DNA of 64,000 nucleotides. It comes from Pseudothioclava nitratireducens. Its GTDB lineage: Bacteria > Pseudomonadota > Alphaproteobacteria > Rhodobacterales > Rhodobacteraceae. Shown piece by piece: positions 15,439 to 25,568 of this stretch (its first letter is position 1; each line of letters opens with the position of its first letter). The stretch lies in contig NZ_JARGDK010000006.1 of the NCBI RefSeq assembly GCF_029210495.1, positions 1 to 64,000 on the forward strand, given 5' to 3'. The notes beneath the pieces are model-generated. The model was not told where the DNA came from. It worked only from the letters and a program-made list of their open reading frames with translations, and did not search any database. The translations under genes were made by a program, and so were the position numbers.

Positions 15439-17007
15439 ATGAGCGATTTGGACATGGCGGAACAGGCACCGGAACGTGCAGGGCGGCGGGGTCGCGGCGG
15501 CGGCGGTGCTGCGCGTCGCGCAGAGCGCACCGGGCCGAAGTTGGAATTTGCGCGTTTCATCGAGCGCAATGTCCCCAATTTCGAGATCCTCAACGAAGAG
15601 GCGCTCGAGATCATCGAATACAACGCCGAGACGGTGCTGGAAGAGATCGGCGTCAACTTCGTCGAGAACCCGGCCGCGCTCGAGCGTTGGCGTCAGGCGG
15701 GGGCCGATGTTCAGGGTGAGCGCGTGCGCATTCCGCGCGGTCTCGCTCGTCAACTCTGCGCCACCGCGCCCAGCCAGTTCACCCAGCACGCGCGCAATTC
15801 CGAGCGTAACGTTGTCATCGGCGGCAAGAACCTCGTTCTGGCCCCGGTCTACGGCCCGCCCTTCGTGCGCGATCTGAACGGCGGTCGCCGGTATGCGACC
15901 ATCGCGGACTTCCGCAACTTCGTGAAGCTCGGCCAGATGTCCAAATGGCTGCACCATTCGGGCGGCACCGTCTGCGAGCCGACCGACGTGCCGGTGAACA
16001 AGCGTCACCTCGACATGCTCTACGCGCATATGACGCTCTCGGACAAACCTTTCATGGGCTCGGTCACGGAACCGTCGCGCGCCGCAGACTCGGTCGAGAT
16101 GGCCAAGGTGCTCTTCGGCGATCAATTCGTTGACGATAACACCGTGATGACCTCGCTGGTGAACATCAACTCGCCGCTGACCTTCGACAGCGTGATGATG
16201 GGCGCGCTCGAAGTCTACGCGGCCGCCAATCAGGCCTGCATCATTTCGCCCTTCATCGTGGGCGGTGCCATGGCGCCGGTTTCGGTCGCGGGGACGCTCA
16301 CGCAGGTGCTGGCCGAGGTGCTGGCGGGCGTGGCTTATAGCCAGCTTATCCGTCCGGGCGCGCCGGTGATCTTCGGGGCCTTCGTGACCTCGATCGACAT
16401 GAACTCGGGCGCACCGACCTTCGGCACCCCCGAGGCCGCTCAGATCACGCTGGGCGCAGGGCAACTCGCCCGCCGCCTGAACCTGCCGTATCGATCGGCT
16501 GGCTCGTTCTGCGGCTCCAAGCTGCCCGACGCTCAGGCCGCCTATGAGACCGCCAACTCGCTCAATATCGGCCTTCTGTCGGGCGTGAACTTCATGCTCC
16601 ACGCCTGTGGATGGCTCGAAGGCGGCCTCGTCTCGTCCTACGAGAAATTCGTGATGGATGCCGACCAGCTTGGCGTGCTGCATCGGCTCGCCGCCGGGAT
16701 CGATATGTCCGAGAACGGGCAGGGCATGGACGCGATCCGCGAAGTCGGCCCGGGCGGCCACTACCTCGGCTGTGCCCACACGCAGGCGAATTTCAAGGAT
16801 GCTTTCTGGAAGACGAGTGTGCTCGACTACAAGCCCTTCGAGACCTGGGAAGAAGAAGGCGCGCGTGACACCGTGGCGCTGGCTTCGGCCCGCGTTCAGA
16901 AGATGCTCGGCGAGTATCAGCCTCCGGCGATTGATCCCGGCGTGGTCGAAGCGCTCGACGCGTTTGTGGCCAAGAAGAAGGCAGCCGAGCCCGACTCCTT
17001 CATGTGA
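15439..17007 (+). CDS. MttB-family (trimethylamine methyltransferase-like) protein
   Basis: A 522-residue member of the MttB superfamily. True trimethylamine methyltransferases contain pyrrolysine; here the frame is open through the whole barrel with no internal TAG, so it belongs to the non-pyrrolysine branch, some of which demethylate glycine betaine or other quaternary amines with a corrinoid protein. The N-terminus is Gly/Arg-rich (AGRRGRGGGGAARRAERT). Neither corrinoid protein nor reductive activator is adjacent. A ribosome-binding site (GGAGGG) precedes the start and a strong terminator follows. The substrate cannot be told from sequence. Confidence 0.88.
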   Translation: MSDLDMAEQAPERAGRRGRGGGGAARRAERTGPKLEFARFIERNVPNFEILNEEALEIIEYNAETVLEEIGVNFVENPAALERWRQAGADVQGERVRIPRGLARQLCATAPSQFTQHARNSERNVVIGGKNLVLAPVYGPPFVRDLNGGRRYATIADFRNFVKLGQMSKWLHHSGGTVCEPTDVPVNKRHLDMLYAHMTLSDKPFMGSVTEPSRAADSVEMAKVLFGDQFVDDNTVMTSLVNINSPLTFDSVMMGALEVYAAANQACIISPFIVGGAMAPVSVAGTLTQVLAEVLAGVAYSQLIRPGAPVIFGAFVTSIDMNSGAPTFGTPEAAQITLGAGQLARRLNLPYRSAGSFCGSKLPDAQAAYETANSLNIGLLSGVNFMLHACGWLEGGLVSSYEKFVMDADQLGVLHRLAAGIDMSENGQGMDAIREVGPGGHYLGCAHTQANFKDAFWKTSVLDYKPFETWEEEGARDTVALASARVQKMLGEYQPPAIDPGVVEALDAFVAKKKAAEPDSFM

Positions 17008-17055
17008 GCTCTGGCCGCGCGGGGCGCGCCTCGCAAGTGACACTGCGAAGACAGG

Positions 17056-17080
17056 AAAGGGGGGCCATGCCCCCCTTTTT
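17056..17080 (+). terminator. intrinsic terminator after the MttB-family gene
   Basis: AAAGGGGGGC (17056-17065) pairs with GCCCCCCTTT (17069-17078) around a three-base loop and runs into TTTTT. Read on the other strand it also has an A/T-flanked stem, so it may serve the convergent CNNM gene ending at 17080 as well. Confidence 0.88.
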
Positions 17081-18402
17081 CACGCCGGATGCGAAAGAAG
17101 CGGCCGGATCTTGAGCATGGTGATCCGGTTATCCTTGCGCGTCACCACCTCGAAGCGGAAGCCGTGGAACGAGAAGACCTGCCCCTCGGTCGGGATGGTC
17201 TGTGCTTCGTGGATGACCAGACCCGCGATCGTATTGGCCTCGTCATCGGGCAGCGTCCAGTCGGTCTCGCGGTTGAGGTCGCGGATCGTCATCGCGCCTT
17301 CGACGAAATAGTCGCCCGACTCGGTCGGCTTCAGCCGTTTCTCGGCCTTGGGGTCGAACTCATCGGCAATCTCGCCCACGATTTCCTCGAGAATATCCTC
17401 AAGCGTCAGCAACCCCTGCAATTCGCCATATTCGTCCACAACCAGGGCGAAATGCGTGTGACGCTTGAGAAACTCACGCATCTGCTCGTCCAGAGGCGTG
17501 GTCTCGGGGATGAAATAGGGCTTCATCGCCACCTTGGTGACATCGAGATCCGAGATACTCTCCAGCGTGCCGTCACCCCCCCGCACGACCTTTTCGACCG
17601 CGCGCAGCAGGTCCTTGGCGTGGATCACACCGATCACGTTTTCCCGCTCGCCGCGATAGATCGGCAGGCGCGTATGGGCCGAGCCCAGCACCGCCGTGAG
17701 GATCGTGTCAGGATCGGCTTCGGCGTCGATCATCTCGATCTGGCTGCGGTGCAGCATGATCTCCTCGACGGTGCGTTCACCCAGATCGAGCGCGCCCAGA
17801 AGCCGGTCGCGGTCTTCCTTGTCCACCGTGCCCTCGGAGGCGCCGATGGCCAGCGCGCCCGCGATTTCCTCGTGGATCGAAAACATGTGCTGGTTCGCAT
17901 CCGTGCGCATGCCAAAGGCCCAGAGAATGCCGCGCACGATGGTGCGCACCACAGTCACGATCGGCGCGAGAATGAGCGTCAGGACGCCGATGGGACGGGC
18001 CACGCGGGCGGCGACGGTCTCGGGCAGGGTGATTGCATAAGTCTTGGGCAGAACCTCGGAAAAGACCAGCACCAGTGCGGTCATCCCAAGCGTCGCCAGC
18101 GCCACACCGGAATCGCCGAAAAGCCGCGTCAGCAGCGCCGTCGCCAGCGAGGCCGAGAGGATGTTGACGACGTTATTGCCCAGAAGGATCGCGCCGATAA
18201 GCCGCTCGCTATCCTCGGTCACGCTCAGAGCGCGCTCTGCGCCACGATCGCCCTTGTCGGCGCGCGCACGCAATTTGGCCCGGCTGGCCGCGGTCAGCGC
18301 GGTCTCGGACCCAGAGAAAAAGGCCGATAGTAAAAGCAGCCCCGCAATCGCGGCGGCGGTCAACCAAAAGGCGGCGTCGAGGAAGGTTTCTGTCTGATCC
18401 AT
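17080..18402 (-). CDS. CNNM/CorC-family membrane protein (DUF21, CBS pair, CorC_HlyC)
   Basis: A 440-residue inner-membrane protein of the HlyC/CorC (CNNM) group, linked to magnesium or cobalt homeostasis. The N-terminal DUF21 domain (about 5-190) has around four hydrophobic segments including LLLSAFFSGSETALTAASRAKL; a CBS pair follows (about 205-330), then a CorC_HlyC domain. The start at 18402 (MDQTETFLDA) places the first membrane segment near the N-terminus; an ATG at 18489 would overlap xerD by 56 bases. It lies 31 bases downstream of xerD. The old label hemolysin is not supported by any toxin feature. Confidence 0.9.
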   Translation of the reverse strand: MDQTETFLDAAFWLTAAAIAGLLLLSAFFSGSETALTAASRAKLRARADKGDRGAERALSVTEDSERLIGAILLGNNVVNILSASLATALLTRLFGDSGVALATLGMTALVLVFSEVLPKTYAITLPETVAARVARPIGVLTLILAPIVTVVRTIVRGILWAFGMRTDANQHMFSIHEEIAGALAIGASEGTVDKEDRDRLLGALDLGERTVEEIMLHRSQIEMIDAEADPDTILTAVLGSAHTRLPIYRGERENVIGVIHAKDLLRAVEKVVRGGDGTLESISDLDVTKVAMKPYFIPETTPLDEQMREFLKRHTHFALVVDEYGELQGLLTLEDILEEIVGEIADEFDPKAEKRLKPTESGDYFVEGAMTIRDLNRETDWTLPDDEANTIAGLVIHEAQTIPTEGQVFSFHGFRFEVVTRKDNRITMLKIRPLLSHPA

Positions 18403-18433
18403 CGCCTTGTTATGGGGCTCTGCCCCGGACCAT

Positions 18434-19396
18434 TCAAGAGGGGCTGCGCTTGAGGATGTCTTGCGCCAGCGGATGATGCTCCAGCACAAGAGATTTCAGC
18501 CGCTCATCAAGGACATGGGTGTAAATCTCGGTGGTCGATAGATCGGCATGACCCAGAAGTGTCTGGATCGCCCGCAGATCGGCGCCGCCTTGCAAGAGAT
18601 GCGTGGCAAAGGCGTGGCGCAGGACGTGGGGTGTGACACGGGCTGGCGAGATACCCGCCGCAACGGCGAGATCCTTCAGCATCCGATGAAATCCCTGCCG
18701 GGTCAGATGGCCTTCCTTGCCGCTCGACGGGAACAGAAACCGTGAGGGCGGCGCGCGGCGTTTCAGTCGGGCCTCTTCCTCGGCGGCATCGCGCGCCGCC
18801 AGCCAGTCGGCCAGCGCCGCACGGGCCGGTGGGCTGAGCGGCACCATCCGCTCCTTGTCACCCTTGCCCCGGATCAAGAGCATCTGTGGATTGCCTCGCG
18901 CCGCCGCGACGGGCAGCGAGACCAGCTCCGACACCCGCATCCCTGTCGCATAGAGCAGTTCCATAAGACAGCGGTTGCGGATCTGCTCGGGGGCCGAGCG
19001 TCCCTGATCGCAGGCGGCTTCGAGCAGCGCCTCGACCTCGTCGATATCGAGCGTCTTGGGCAGACGTTTGGCCTTGCCCGGCCCCGAGATGCGGATGGCC
19101 GGGTTATCCGCGCGCCAACCTTCTTCATAGGCGAACCGGTAGAGTTGACGGATCGCTGACAGACGCCGCGCGCGGGTCGATTTCGCCAGCCCCTCGGCCT
19201 CGCATCGGATCAGATAGGCTTCGATATCGTCGCGGCTGAGTGTCTCGAACGCATGACCTTTAGCCTCAACAAAGCCGTAGAAGTCATTGAGATCGAGCGC
19301 ATAACTGTTGATCGTGTTCGGCGCTGCCCCGCGCTCGGCGGCAAGTGCCTCTAGGAAGGTGCCGATCCAGCGGATATCGGGCGGCGCTGTGCTCAT
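18434..19396 (-). CDS. xerD: tyrosine recombinase XerD
   Basis: A 320-residue site-specific recombinase. The N-terminal SAM-like core-binding domain (about 8-95) is followed by the catalytic domain with the full set R154 (TGMRVSEL), K178 (RGKGDKER), H257 and R260 (HVLRHAFATH), H283 (LGHADLSTTE) and the nucleophile Y292. This fits XerD, which with XerC resolves chromosome dimers at dif. It overlaps the upstream gene by four bases. Nothing around it resembles an integrated element, so it is the housekeeping copy rather than a phage integrase. Confidence 0.93.
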   Translation of the reverse strand: MSTAPPDIRWIGTFLEALAAERGAAPNTINSYALDLNDFYGFVEAKGHAFETLSRDDIEAYLIRCEAEGLAKSTRARRLSAIRQLYRFAYEEGWRADNPAIRISGPGKAKRLPKTLDIDEVEALLEAACDQGRSAPEQIRNRCLMELLYATGMRVSELVSLPVAAARGNPQMLLIRGKGDKERMVPLSPPARAALADWLAARDAAEEEARLKRRAPPSRFLFPSSGKEGHLTRQGFHRMLKDLAVAAGISPARVTPHVLRHAFATHLLQGGADLRAIQTLLGHADLSTTEIYTHVLDERLKSLVLEHHPLAQDILKRSPS

Positions 19397-20976
19397 CCGC
19401 GCCGCTCGAGAATGATAAGCTCTAGCGCCGCGCGCCGCGCCACGTCCTCCAACCCGGCCAGACGCAGCATCCGCAAGCCGTTGGCGGCCCGCGGATAATC
19501 GCCGCGCGCGCCTTCGGTCACATCGTCGATCGCCGCCAGCAGCATCAGCCCAAGCTCGCCGCCTGCGCGATCCGCATAGGGCGCGGGCACTGTATCCGGC
19601 ACGCTGTCGAACACCGATTTGAGCATCAGCCCAAGCTGGTCCTGTGCTTCGACAGGGCCGGTCTGCCCACGCGCGATCCCGATCAGCAGGGCATCATCGC
19701 GGTCATGGACCCGGTGCGCTCGTGCGACGCTTTCATAGCTTTCCCCAAGCAGGCCAAGCCGGAATGCAATCTCACCGGCGTCACCCTCCATCCCCAGCCC
19801 GGCAAGTTGCGCGCCCCACAGCGTGGCGAGCACCATCTCGAGCTGTTCTTCCTCCATCAGCCGATAGGCCTCGGGCAGGGTGGCCGCAATCATTGTGCGG
19901 TCGGAGGCGGTGATGGCACGGTCGAGCGTGGCAATCGCGCGGGCGCGATCCCAGATCCGGCCCGAAGGCGCCTTTTCATTCTCGGTATAAAGACCCAAAA
20001 GCTGATTGGCGTCGATGGCACCGCTGCGCGCGAGACGCTCGGCCGCTTCGATCCGGGCTTTCCAGCCGGTATTCGCCCGCAGATCCGCCTGCGCGAAGGC
20101 AACAGGCAGGGGACCGGTCGGCATCGGCTGCCCAATCGCCTCCATCATCCGAAAGATCAGCGGCGAAGGGCGCGAGGGCGGCGGCAGGTCTCCTCCGTCA
20201 TCAAGCTCCGGGTCGAGGAAGCGCTCCAGCACGGTCTCCATTTCGGGCTCGATCTGGCCGATCGCGCGTCCGGTGCCAAAGGTCAGGATCGCCGTATCCC
20301 AATCGCCGCCCCGCGCAAGGCAAAACACGCGGGTCGCATAGGCGGGCGCGATGGAGGGGGTGTCGCGCAGCGCATCGCAGGCGCGGTTTTCTTCGCCGAG
20401 CAGCAGCGCCACGTCAAAGCGGCGACGGAAGATCTCGGGGTCGGTGGCATCAGCCTGTTCCAGAAGCGCGAGCGCAGGCTCCAGCGCGCCCAGTTCCAGC
20501 AGCTTGTCCACGCGCGCCAGAAACAGCACGGGCCGACCGCCGGGCGCCGTGATCGCTGGCGGCGCAAGCTCTGCAAGCGCGAGCTTGAGCAAGAGCCCCT
20601 GCATCGCGGGCAGCATTTCGAACCGTTCACGGCGCAGCGCTTCGGCCAGTTCCGTTTCCGGCGTCACCCCCCACAGATCGCGGGGCAAGCCGGTGCGCGA
20701 CACCGGCAACAACCCGATCGCATTGGCCGAGGGCTTGTCGAGCGAAATCACCGAGACATCGCCCACCGTGGCCCCGCTCGAGACCGGTGGCTCGCCGGGC
20801 AGAGGCGGCAAGATCGCCCGGCTTCCACCGGGCTGTGGCGCGATGGCCGCGGGCGTCACCACGGAATTGGACAGCCAGTCGATCGCTGACATCGGCGCAT
20901 CTTCGGCGAAGGCGGGCGTCAGGCAAATCGACGCGGCGAGTGCGACCCCGCCGAAAGGCGCGCGCTTAGCTGCCAC
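19393..20976 (-). CDS. conserved envelope protein of unknown function
   Basis: A 527-residue protein starting with GTG at 20976 and a clear signal peptide (VAAKRAPFGGVALAASICLTP then AFAEDAP), so it is exported. The mature part is Ala/Leu-rich and helical with a loose repeat character (blocks such as GALEPALALLEQADATDP and RRRFDVALLLGEENRACDAL) that suggests TPR-like helical repeats. No catalytic motif is seen. It overlaps the small membrane protein gene upstream by 11 bases and xerD downstream by four, giving small protein-this gene-xerD as one transcript divergent from aroK. I do not know its function. Confidence 0.82.
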   Translation of the reverse strand: MAAKRAPFGGVALAASICLTPAFAEDAPMSAIDWLSNSVVTPAAIAPQPGGSRAILPPLPGEPPVSSGATVGDVSVISLDKPSANAIGLLPVSRTGLPRDLWGVTPETELAEALRRERFEMLPAMQGLLLKLALAELAPPAITAPGGRPVLFLARVDKLLELGALEPALALLEQADATDPEIFRRRFDVALLLGEENRACDALRDTPSIAPAYATRVFCLARGGDWDTAILTFGTGRAIGQIEPEMETVLERFLDPELDDGGDLPPPSRPSPLIFRMMEAIGQPMPTGPLPVAFAQADLRANTGWKARIEAAERLARSGAIDANQLLGLYTENEKAPSGRIWDRARAIATLDRAITASDRTMIAATLPEAYRLMEEEQLEMVLATLWGAQLAGLGMEGDAGEIAFRLGLLGESYESVARAHRVHDRDDALLIGIARGQTGPVEAQDQLGLMLKSVFDSVPDTVPAPYADRAGGELGLMLLAAIDDVTEGARGDYPRAANGLRMLRLAGLEDVARRAALELIILERRG

Positions 20977-21112
20977 TCGTGCCTCCGGGCAGGGTGATCT
21001 CGATCCTCTGCTCCTCGGTCCGCGGCGCCATATCGCCCAGATAGGCATATCCCGCCACACCGATAGCGCCCAGAATGACAAGGATTGCGATGGCCTTCAG
21101 GATGCGCCCCAT
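20966..21112 (-). CDS. small single-span membrane protein
   Basis: A 48-residue protein with one hydrophobic segment (ILKAIAILVILGAIGVAGYAYL), then a short polar tail APRTEEQRIEITLP rich in charges and ending GGTSGS. The start at 21112 (MGRILK) has AAGAGA upstream; a longer frame from 21166 adds a polar stretch without a ribosome-binding site. It is the first gene of the transcript leading to the exported helical protein and xerD, and is divergent from aroK. Its coupling with the next gene suggests a joint envelope role; no function is known to me. Confidence 0.72.
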   Translation of the reverse strand: MGRILKAIAILVILGAIGVAGYAYLGDMAPRTEEQRIEITLPGGTSGS

Positions 21113-21304
21113 AACGTCTCTTTTCTTTCTGCTCTGATGTTGGCCTTGACGCGAAGCGCCGGCCAAACTGGTCTAATCACGTCGATTATATATGGCAATT
21201 CCCGGAAGTTCACGCCATTCAGGGGGGCAGAGTTCACGATTGCGCAACCGACCGCCGATCAGCGGGGTCTTGCGCAGCGATACAGGCGCGAGACGGGGCT
21301 GGCG

Positions 21305-21874
21305 GTGCAGCAGACGGGGCAAAAGACGGGCAGGTTGCGCAAATCCATCGTTCTGGTCGGGATGATGGGGGCGGGCAAGACGGCGGTCGGCACGGCGCTT
21401 GCGCGGCAGTTGGGCGTGGCCTTTCTTGACAGCGACGAAGAGATCGTACGCGCCGCCCAGATGAGCGTGGCCGAGATTTTCGCCCGCGACGGGGAGCCGT
21501 TCTTTCGAGCGCGCGAATCGGAAGTGATCGAGCGGCTGATGTCCGGCCCGCCCGCCGTTGTCTCGACCGGGGGCGGGGCATTCCTGTTCGAAAACAACCG
21601 TGAAACGATTGGGCGAATGGGGGTCTCTGTCTGGTTGCGTGCCGATCTGGACCTCCTGTGGAACCGGGTCAAACACAAGAATACCCGCCCACTCCTGCGC
21701 ACCAGCGACCCAAAGGCGACGCTGCGCGATTTGCTGGCGGCCCGCGAGCCAAGCTATGGGCTTGCGCAGGTCGTGGTCGATGCCGAGCCCGCCCTGTCGG
21801 TCGAGGAAATGGCCACCAAGGTGGCGCAGGCGCTCAAGGGGGTGCCGGGCCTGATGGAAGAGGAAGAGACCTGA
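21305..21874 (+). CDS. aroK: shikimate kinase
   Basis: About 189 residues; phosphorylates shikimate at O3 with ATP in the aromatic amino acid pathway. The P-loop is VLVGMMGAGKTAVG (about 17-30), the shikimate-binding Asp is in FLDSDEEI, Arg in EPFFRARESEV, the GGG motif in VVSTGGGAF and the lid Arg in NTRPLL. No ATG lies in a plausible place; GTG at 21305 or TTG at 21335 give a normal family length. The stop overlaps the aroB start by one base (TGATG), so aroK-aroB is an operon. Confidence 0.9.
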   Translation: MQQTGQKTGRLRKSIVLVGMMGAGKTAVGTALARQLGVAFLDSDEEIVRAAQMSVAEIFARDGEPFFRARESEVIERLMSGPPAVVSTGGGAFLFENNRETIGRMGVSVWLRADLDLLWNRVKHKNTRPLLRTSDPKATLRDLLAAREPSYGLAQVVVDAEPALSVEEMATKVAQALKGVPGLMEEEET

Positions 21875-22983
21875 TGCGCAACACGATCCATGTTCCCCTC
21901 GGTGCGCGCGCCTATGACGTGCGGATCGGCACCGGACTGATCGCCAATGCCGGGGCGGAAATCGCGCCGCTCTTGCGCCGGCCGCGCGTGGCGGTGGTCT
22001 CGGATGAAACCGTGAGTGCGCTGCATCTCGACGCGTTGCGCGCGGGTCTGGGCGGGGTCGAGATGGTCCATCTCGCTTTGCCCGCCGGAGAGTCCACGAA
22101 AAGCTGGCCGCAGTTCACGCGCACGGTCGAATGGCTGCTCGAACAAAAGGTCGAGCGCAAGGATATCGTGATCGCCTTTGGCGGCGGGGTGATCGGCGAT
22201 CTGGTGGGTTTTGCGGCCGCCGTGCTGCGGCGGGGTGTGCGCTTCGTGCAGATCCCGACCTCGCTTCTGGCACAGGTGGACAGTTCTGTCGGGGGCAAGA
22301 CCGGGATCAATGCGCCGCAAGGCAAGAACCTGATCGGCGCCTTTCATCAGCCAAGCCTTGTCCTCGCAGATATCGAGGTGCTGGGCACGCTCACCGAGCG
22401 GGATTTTCTCGCCGGTTATGGTGAGGTCGCCAAATACGGGCTTTTGGGCGACGCGGCGTTTTTCGAGTGGCTCGAAGCGAACGGTCCGGCGCTGGCGGCG
22501 GGGGACCTTGAGAAACGGCTGCATGCGGTGACCCGCTCGGTCGAGATGAAGGCCGAGATCGTGGCGCGCGACGAGACCGAAGAGGGCGACCGTGCGCTCT
22601 TGAACCTTGGGCACACCTTCTGCCATGCGCTCGAAGCTGCGACCGGCTATTCCGACCGTTTGCTGCATGGCGAGGGCGTGGCGATCGGCTGCGCGCTGGC
22701 CTTTGAGCTTAGCCAGCGGCTTGGCCTGTGCAGCCAAGAGGCGCCCTCGCGCGTCCGAGCCCATCTGCGCGATATGAAGATGAAGGTGGATCTGTCTGAT
22801 ATTGATGGGGATTTGCCGGATGCAGATGCGCTGATCGGCCTCATGGCACAGGACAAGAAAGTGCTCGACGGACAGATGCGCTTCATCCTCGCGCGCGGCA
22901 TCGGCGCGGCGTTTGTCACGGCGGACGTGCCGCGCGATGTGCTCAAGACCGTGCTGGAGCAGGCGCTGGCCGCGCGACGTTGA
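21874..22983 (+). CDS. aroB: 3-dehydroquinate synthase
   Basis: A 369-residue NAD- and metal-dependent enzyme turning DAHP into 3-dehydroquinate. The nucleotide-binding loop reads AFGGGVIGDLVGFAA; metal ligands lie in GYGEVAKYG (Glu), LNLGHTFCHALE (His) and LLHGEGVAIG (His). It is translationally coupled to aroK. With aroG at 32674 the window holds the first, second and fifth steps of the shikimate pathway. It ends two bases before the convergent fusion gene. Confidence 0.95.
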   Translation: MRNTIHVPLGARAYDVRIGTGLIANAGAEIAPLLRRPRVAVVSDETVSALHLDALRAGLGGVEMVHLALPAGESTKSWPQFTRTVEWLLEQKVERKDIVIAFGGGVIGDLVGFAAAVLRRGVRFVQIPTSLLAQVDSSVGGKTGINAPQGKNLIGAFHQPSLVLADIEVLGTLTERDFLAGYGEVAKYGLLGDAAFFEWLEANGPALAAGDLEKRLHAVTRSVEMKAEIVARDETEEGDRALLNLGHTFCHALEAATGYSDRLLHGEGVAIGCALAFELSQRLGLCSQEAPSRVRAHLRDMKMKVDLSDIDGDLPDADALIGLMAQDKKVLDGQMRFILARGIGAAFVTADVPRDVLKTVLEQALAARR

Positions 22984-22985
22984 TC

Positions 22986-23747
22986 TCAGGCGAGCCGTTC
23001 GAAAGCCGGGTGCCAGCTGTGGTCACGCCCGTTGAGCGGGGTGGTACGGAAATTGCGCGCGATCAACCGGGTTTTCACGGACGGGCTTCGATAGCTTGCC
23101 GCATCCTCGAGCGTGAAGCCAAAACGCTTGAAAAAGGGCTGCTCGGAGGGCGAGAGGATGGCATCGACACCCTTCTCCCGCGCGATCTCGAGCGCGGCTT
23201 CGACCAGCGCGGTGCCCACCCCCTGATTACGGCAGCTGTCCCGCACCACCACCGGCGCAAGCGCCCAGACCTTGGGCGCGCCGATCATCGGGGTGAAGGC
23301 CACATGCCCCAGATAGGCACGGCCCAGCCGGGCCACGACCGAGAGCACCAGATCACCCGCCGCGCGCAGATCGTCGACGAACTTGGCCTCATCCTCACGC
23401 CCGAACCCGTCCCGATGCAGCAGATAGATTGCTTTCGCATCGCCCTCGGCTTCGGTGGTGATCTCTGCGCGGGCGCTGCTTTTGACATAGTCGCGGGCGA
23501 TGTCCCGGGTTTGCGCGAACCACGCGCTGTCCCGCGTCCGGCTCTGATGGGCATCAAAGGCGGCCTCGCTCGCAAACCCTTCGCACACCTCCCAGATCAT
23601 CGGGTCAGCGCTCTGGGTGACATCGAAATACAGGCATCCCGGCTCGCGCAGCGTCGCGCGCATATGCTCGGGCAGGGCGCGCAGGACCGCGCGGCGTTGC
23701 TCGGCGCTGGCGCATATCAAGCGCCCCTTGAGCGTGACCAAAGCCAT
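22986..23747 (-). CDS. ABM monooxygenase-like domain fused to GNAT acetyltransferase
   Basis: A 253-residue two-domain protein. Residues about 1-100 (MALVTLKGRLICASAEQRRA, then LREPGCLYFDVTQSADP) resemble the small antibiotic biosynthesis monooxygenase domain found in quinol monooxygenases. Residues about 115-250 form a GNAT acetyltransferase with the acetyl-CoA loop RNQGVGTALV and a typical FFKRFGF late strand. The start at 23747 begins the ABM fold; an ATG at 23801 adds an unlikely tail. The open frame is continuous, so the fusion is real unless a sequencing error joined two genes. Substrates are unknown. It is convergent with aroB. Confidence 0.85.
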   Translation of the reverse strand: MALVTLKGRLICASAEQRRAVLRALPEHMRATLREPGCLYFDVTQSADPMIWEVCEGFASEAAFDAHQSRTRDSAWFAQTRDIARDYVKSSARAEITTEAEGDAKAIYLLHRDGFGREDEAKFVDDLRAAGDLVLSVVARLGRAYLGHVAFTPMIGAPKVWALAPVVVRDSCRNQGVGTALVEAALEIAREKGVDAILSPSEQPFFKRFGFTLEDAASYRSPSVKTRLIARNFRTTPLNGRDHSWHPAFERLA

Positions 23748-23876
23748 TGAACGGGGTCTCCTTTCCTGCGGATCACAACCCGCGAACCGATACAGATACA
23801 AGCCCGAAGGCGGGGCAGAGATAACGCGCGGATCGTGGCAATTTCAAGGAGCGGCGGATCGCGCCGCCCCGGACAG

Positions 23877-23899
23877 GAAAAGACCGCCCGAAGGCGGTC
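23877..23899 (-). terminator. intrinsic terminator after guaA
   Basis: On the minus strand GACCGCC and GGCGGTC pair around a TTCG tetraloop and are followed by TTTTCC. It lies nine bases past the guaA stop and fits a strong Rho-independent terminator. Confidence 0.88.
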
Positions 23900-23908
23900 C
23901 AATCAGGG

Positions 23909-25474
<1,566 letters not shown>

Positions 25475-25508
25475 GTGCGGGGAATAGGCGCGGCGCGGGC
25501 CAAAAGCA

Positions 25509-25539
25509 AGAGGTCCGGCAGCCAAGCCACCGGACCTCT
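25509..25539 (-). terminator. intrinsic terminator after livM
   Basis: AGAGGTCCGG (25509-25518) pairs with CCGGACCTCT (25530-25539) around an 11-base loop. On the minus strand TTGCTTTTGG follows; on the plus strand a T-run also follows three bases on. It closes the liv operon just upstream of guaA. Confidence 0.8.
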
Positions 25540-25568
25540 GGAGTTTTTCGACAGGCACGACGCGCCGG

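Noticed and set aside
15439-17007. Pyrrolysine-containing trimethylamine methyltransferase
   Set aside because: No in-frame TAG occurs inside the gene, so it is not a true pyrrolysine MttB.
15355-17043. 562-codon minus-strand frame opposite the MttB-family gene
   Set aside because: Shadow of a conserved gene.
17080-18402. Hemolysin
   Set aside because: The DUF21-CBS-CorC_HlyC layout is that of ion-homeostasis proteins; hemolysin is an old label without support here.
18434-19396. Phage or island integrase
   Set aside because: The recombinase has the XerD layout, and no tRNA, attachment repeat or phage gene is nearby.
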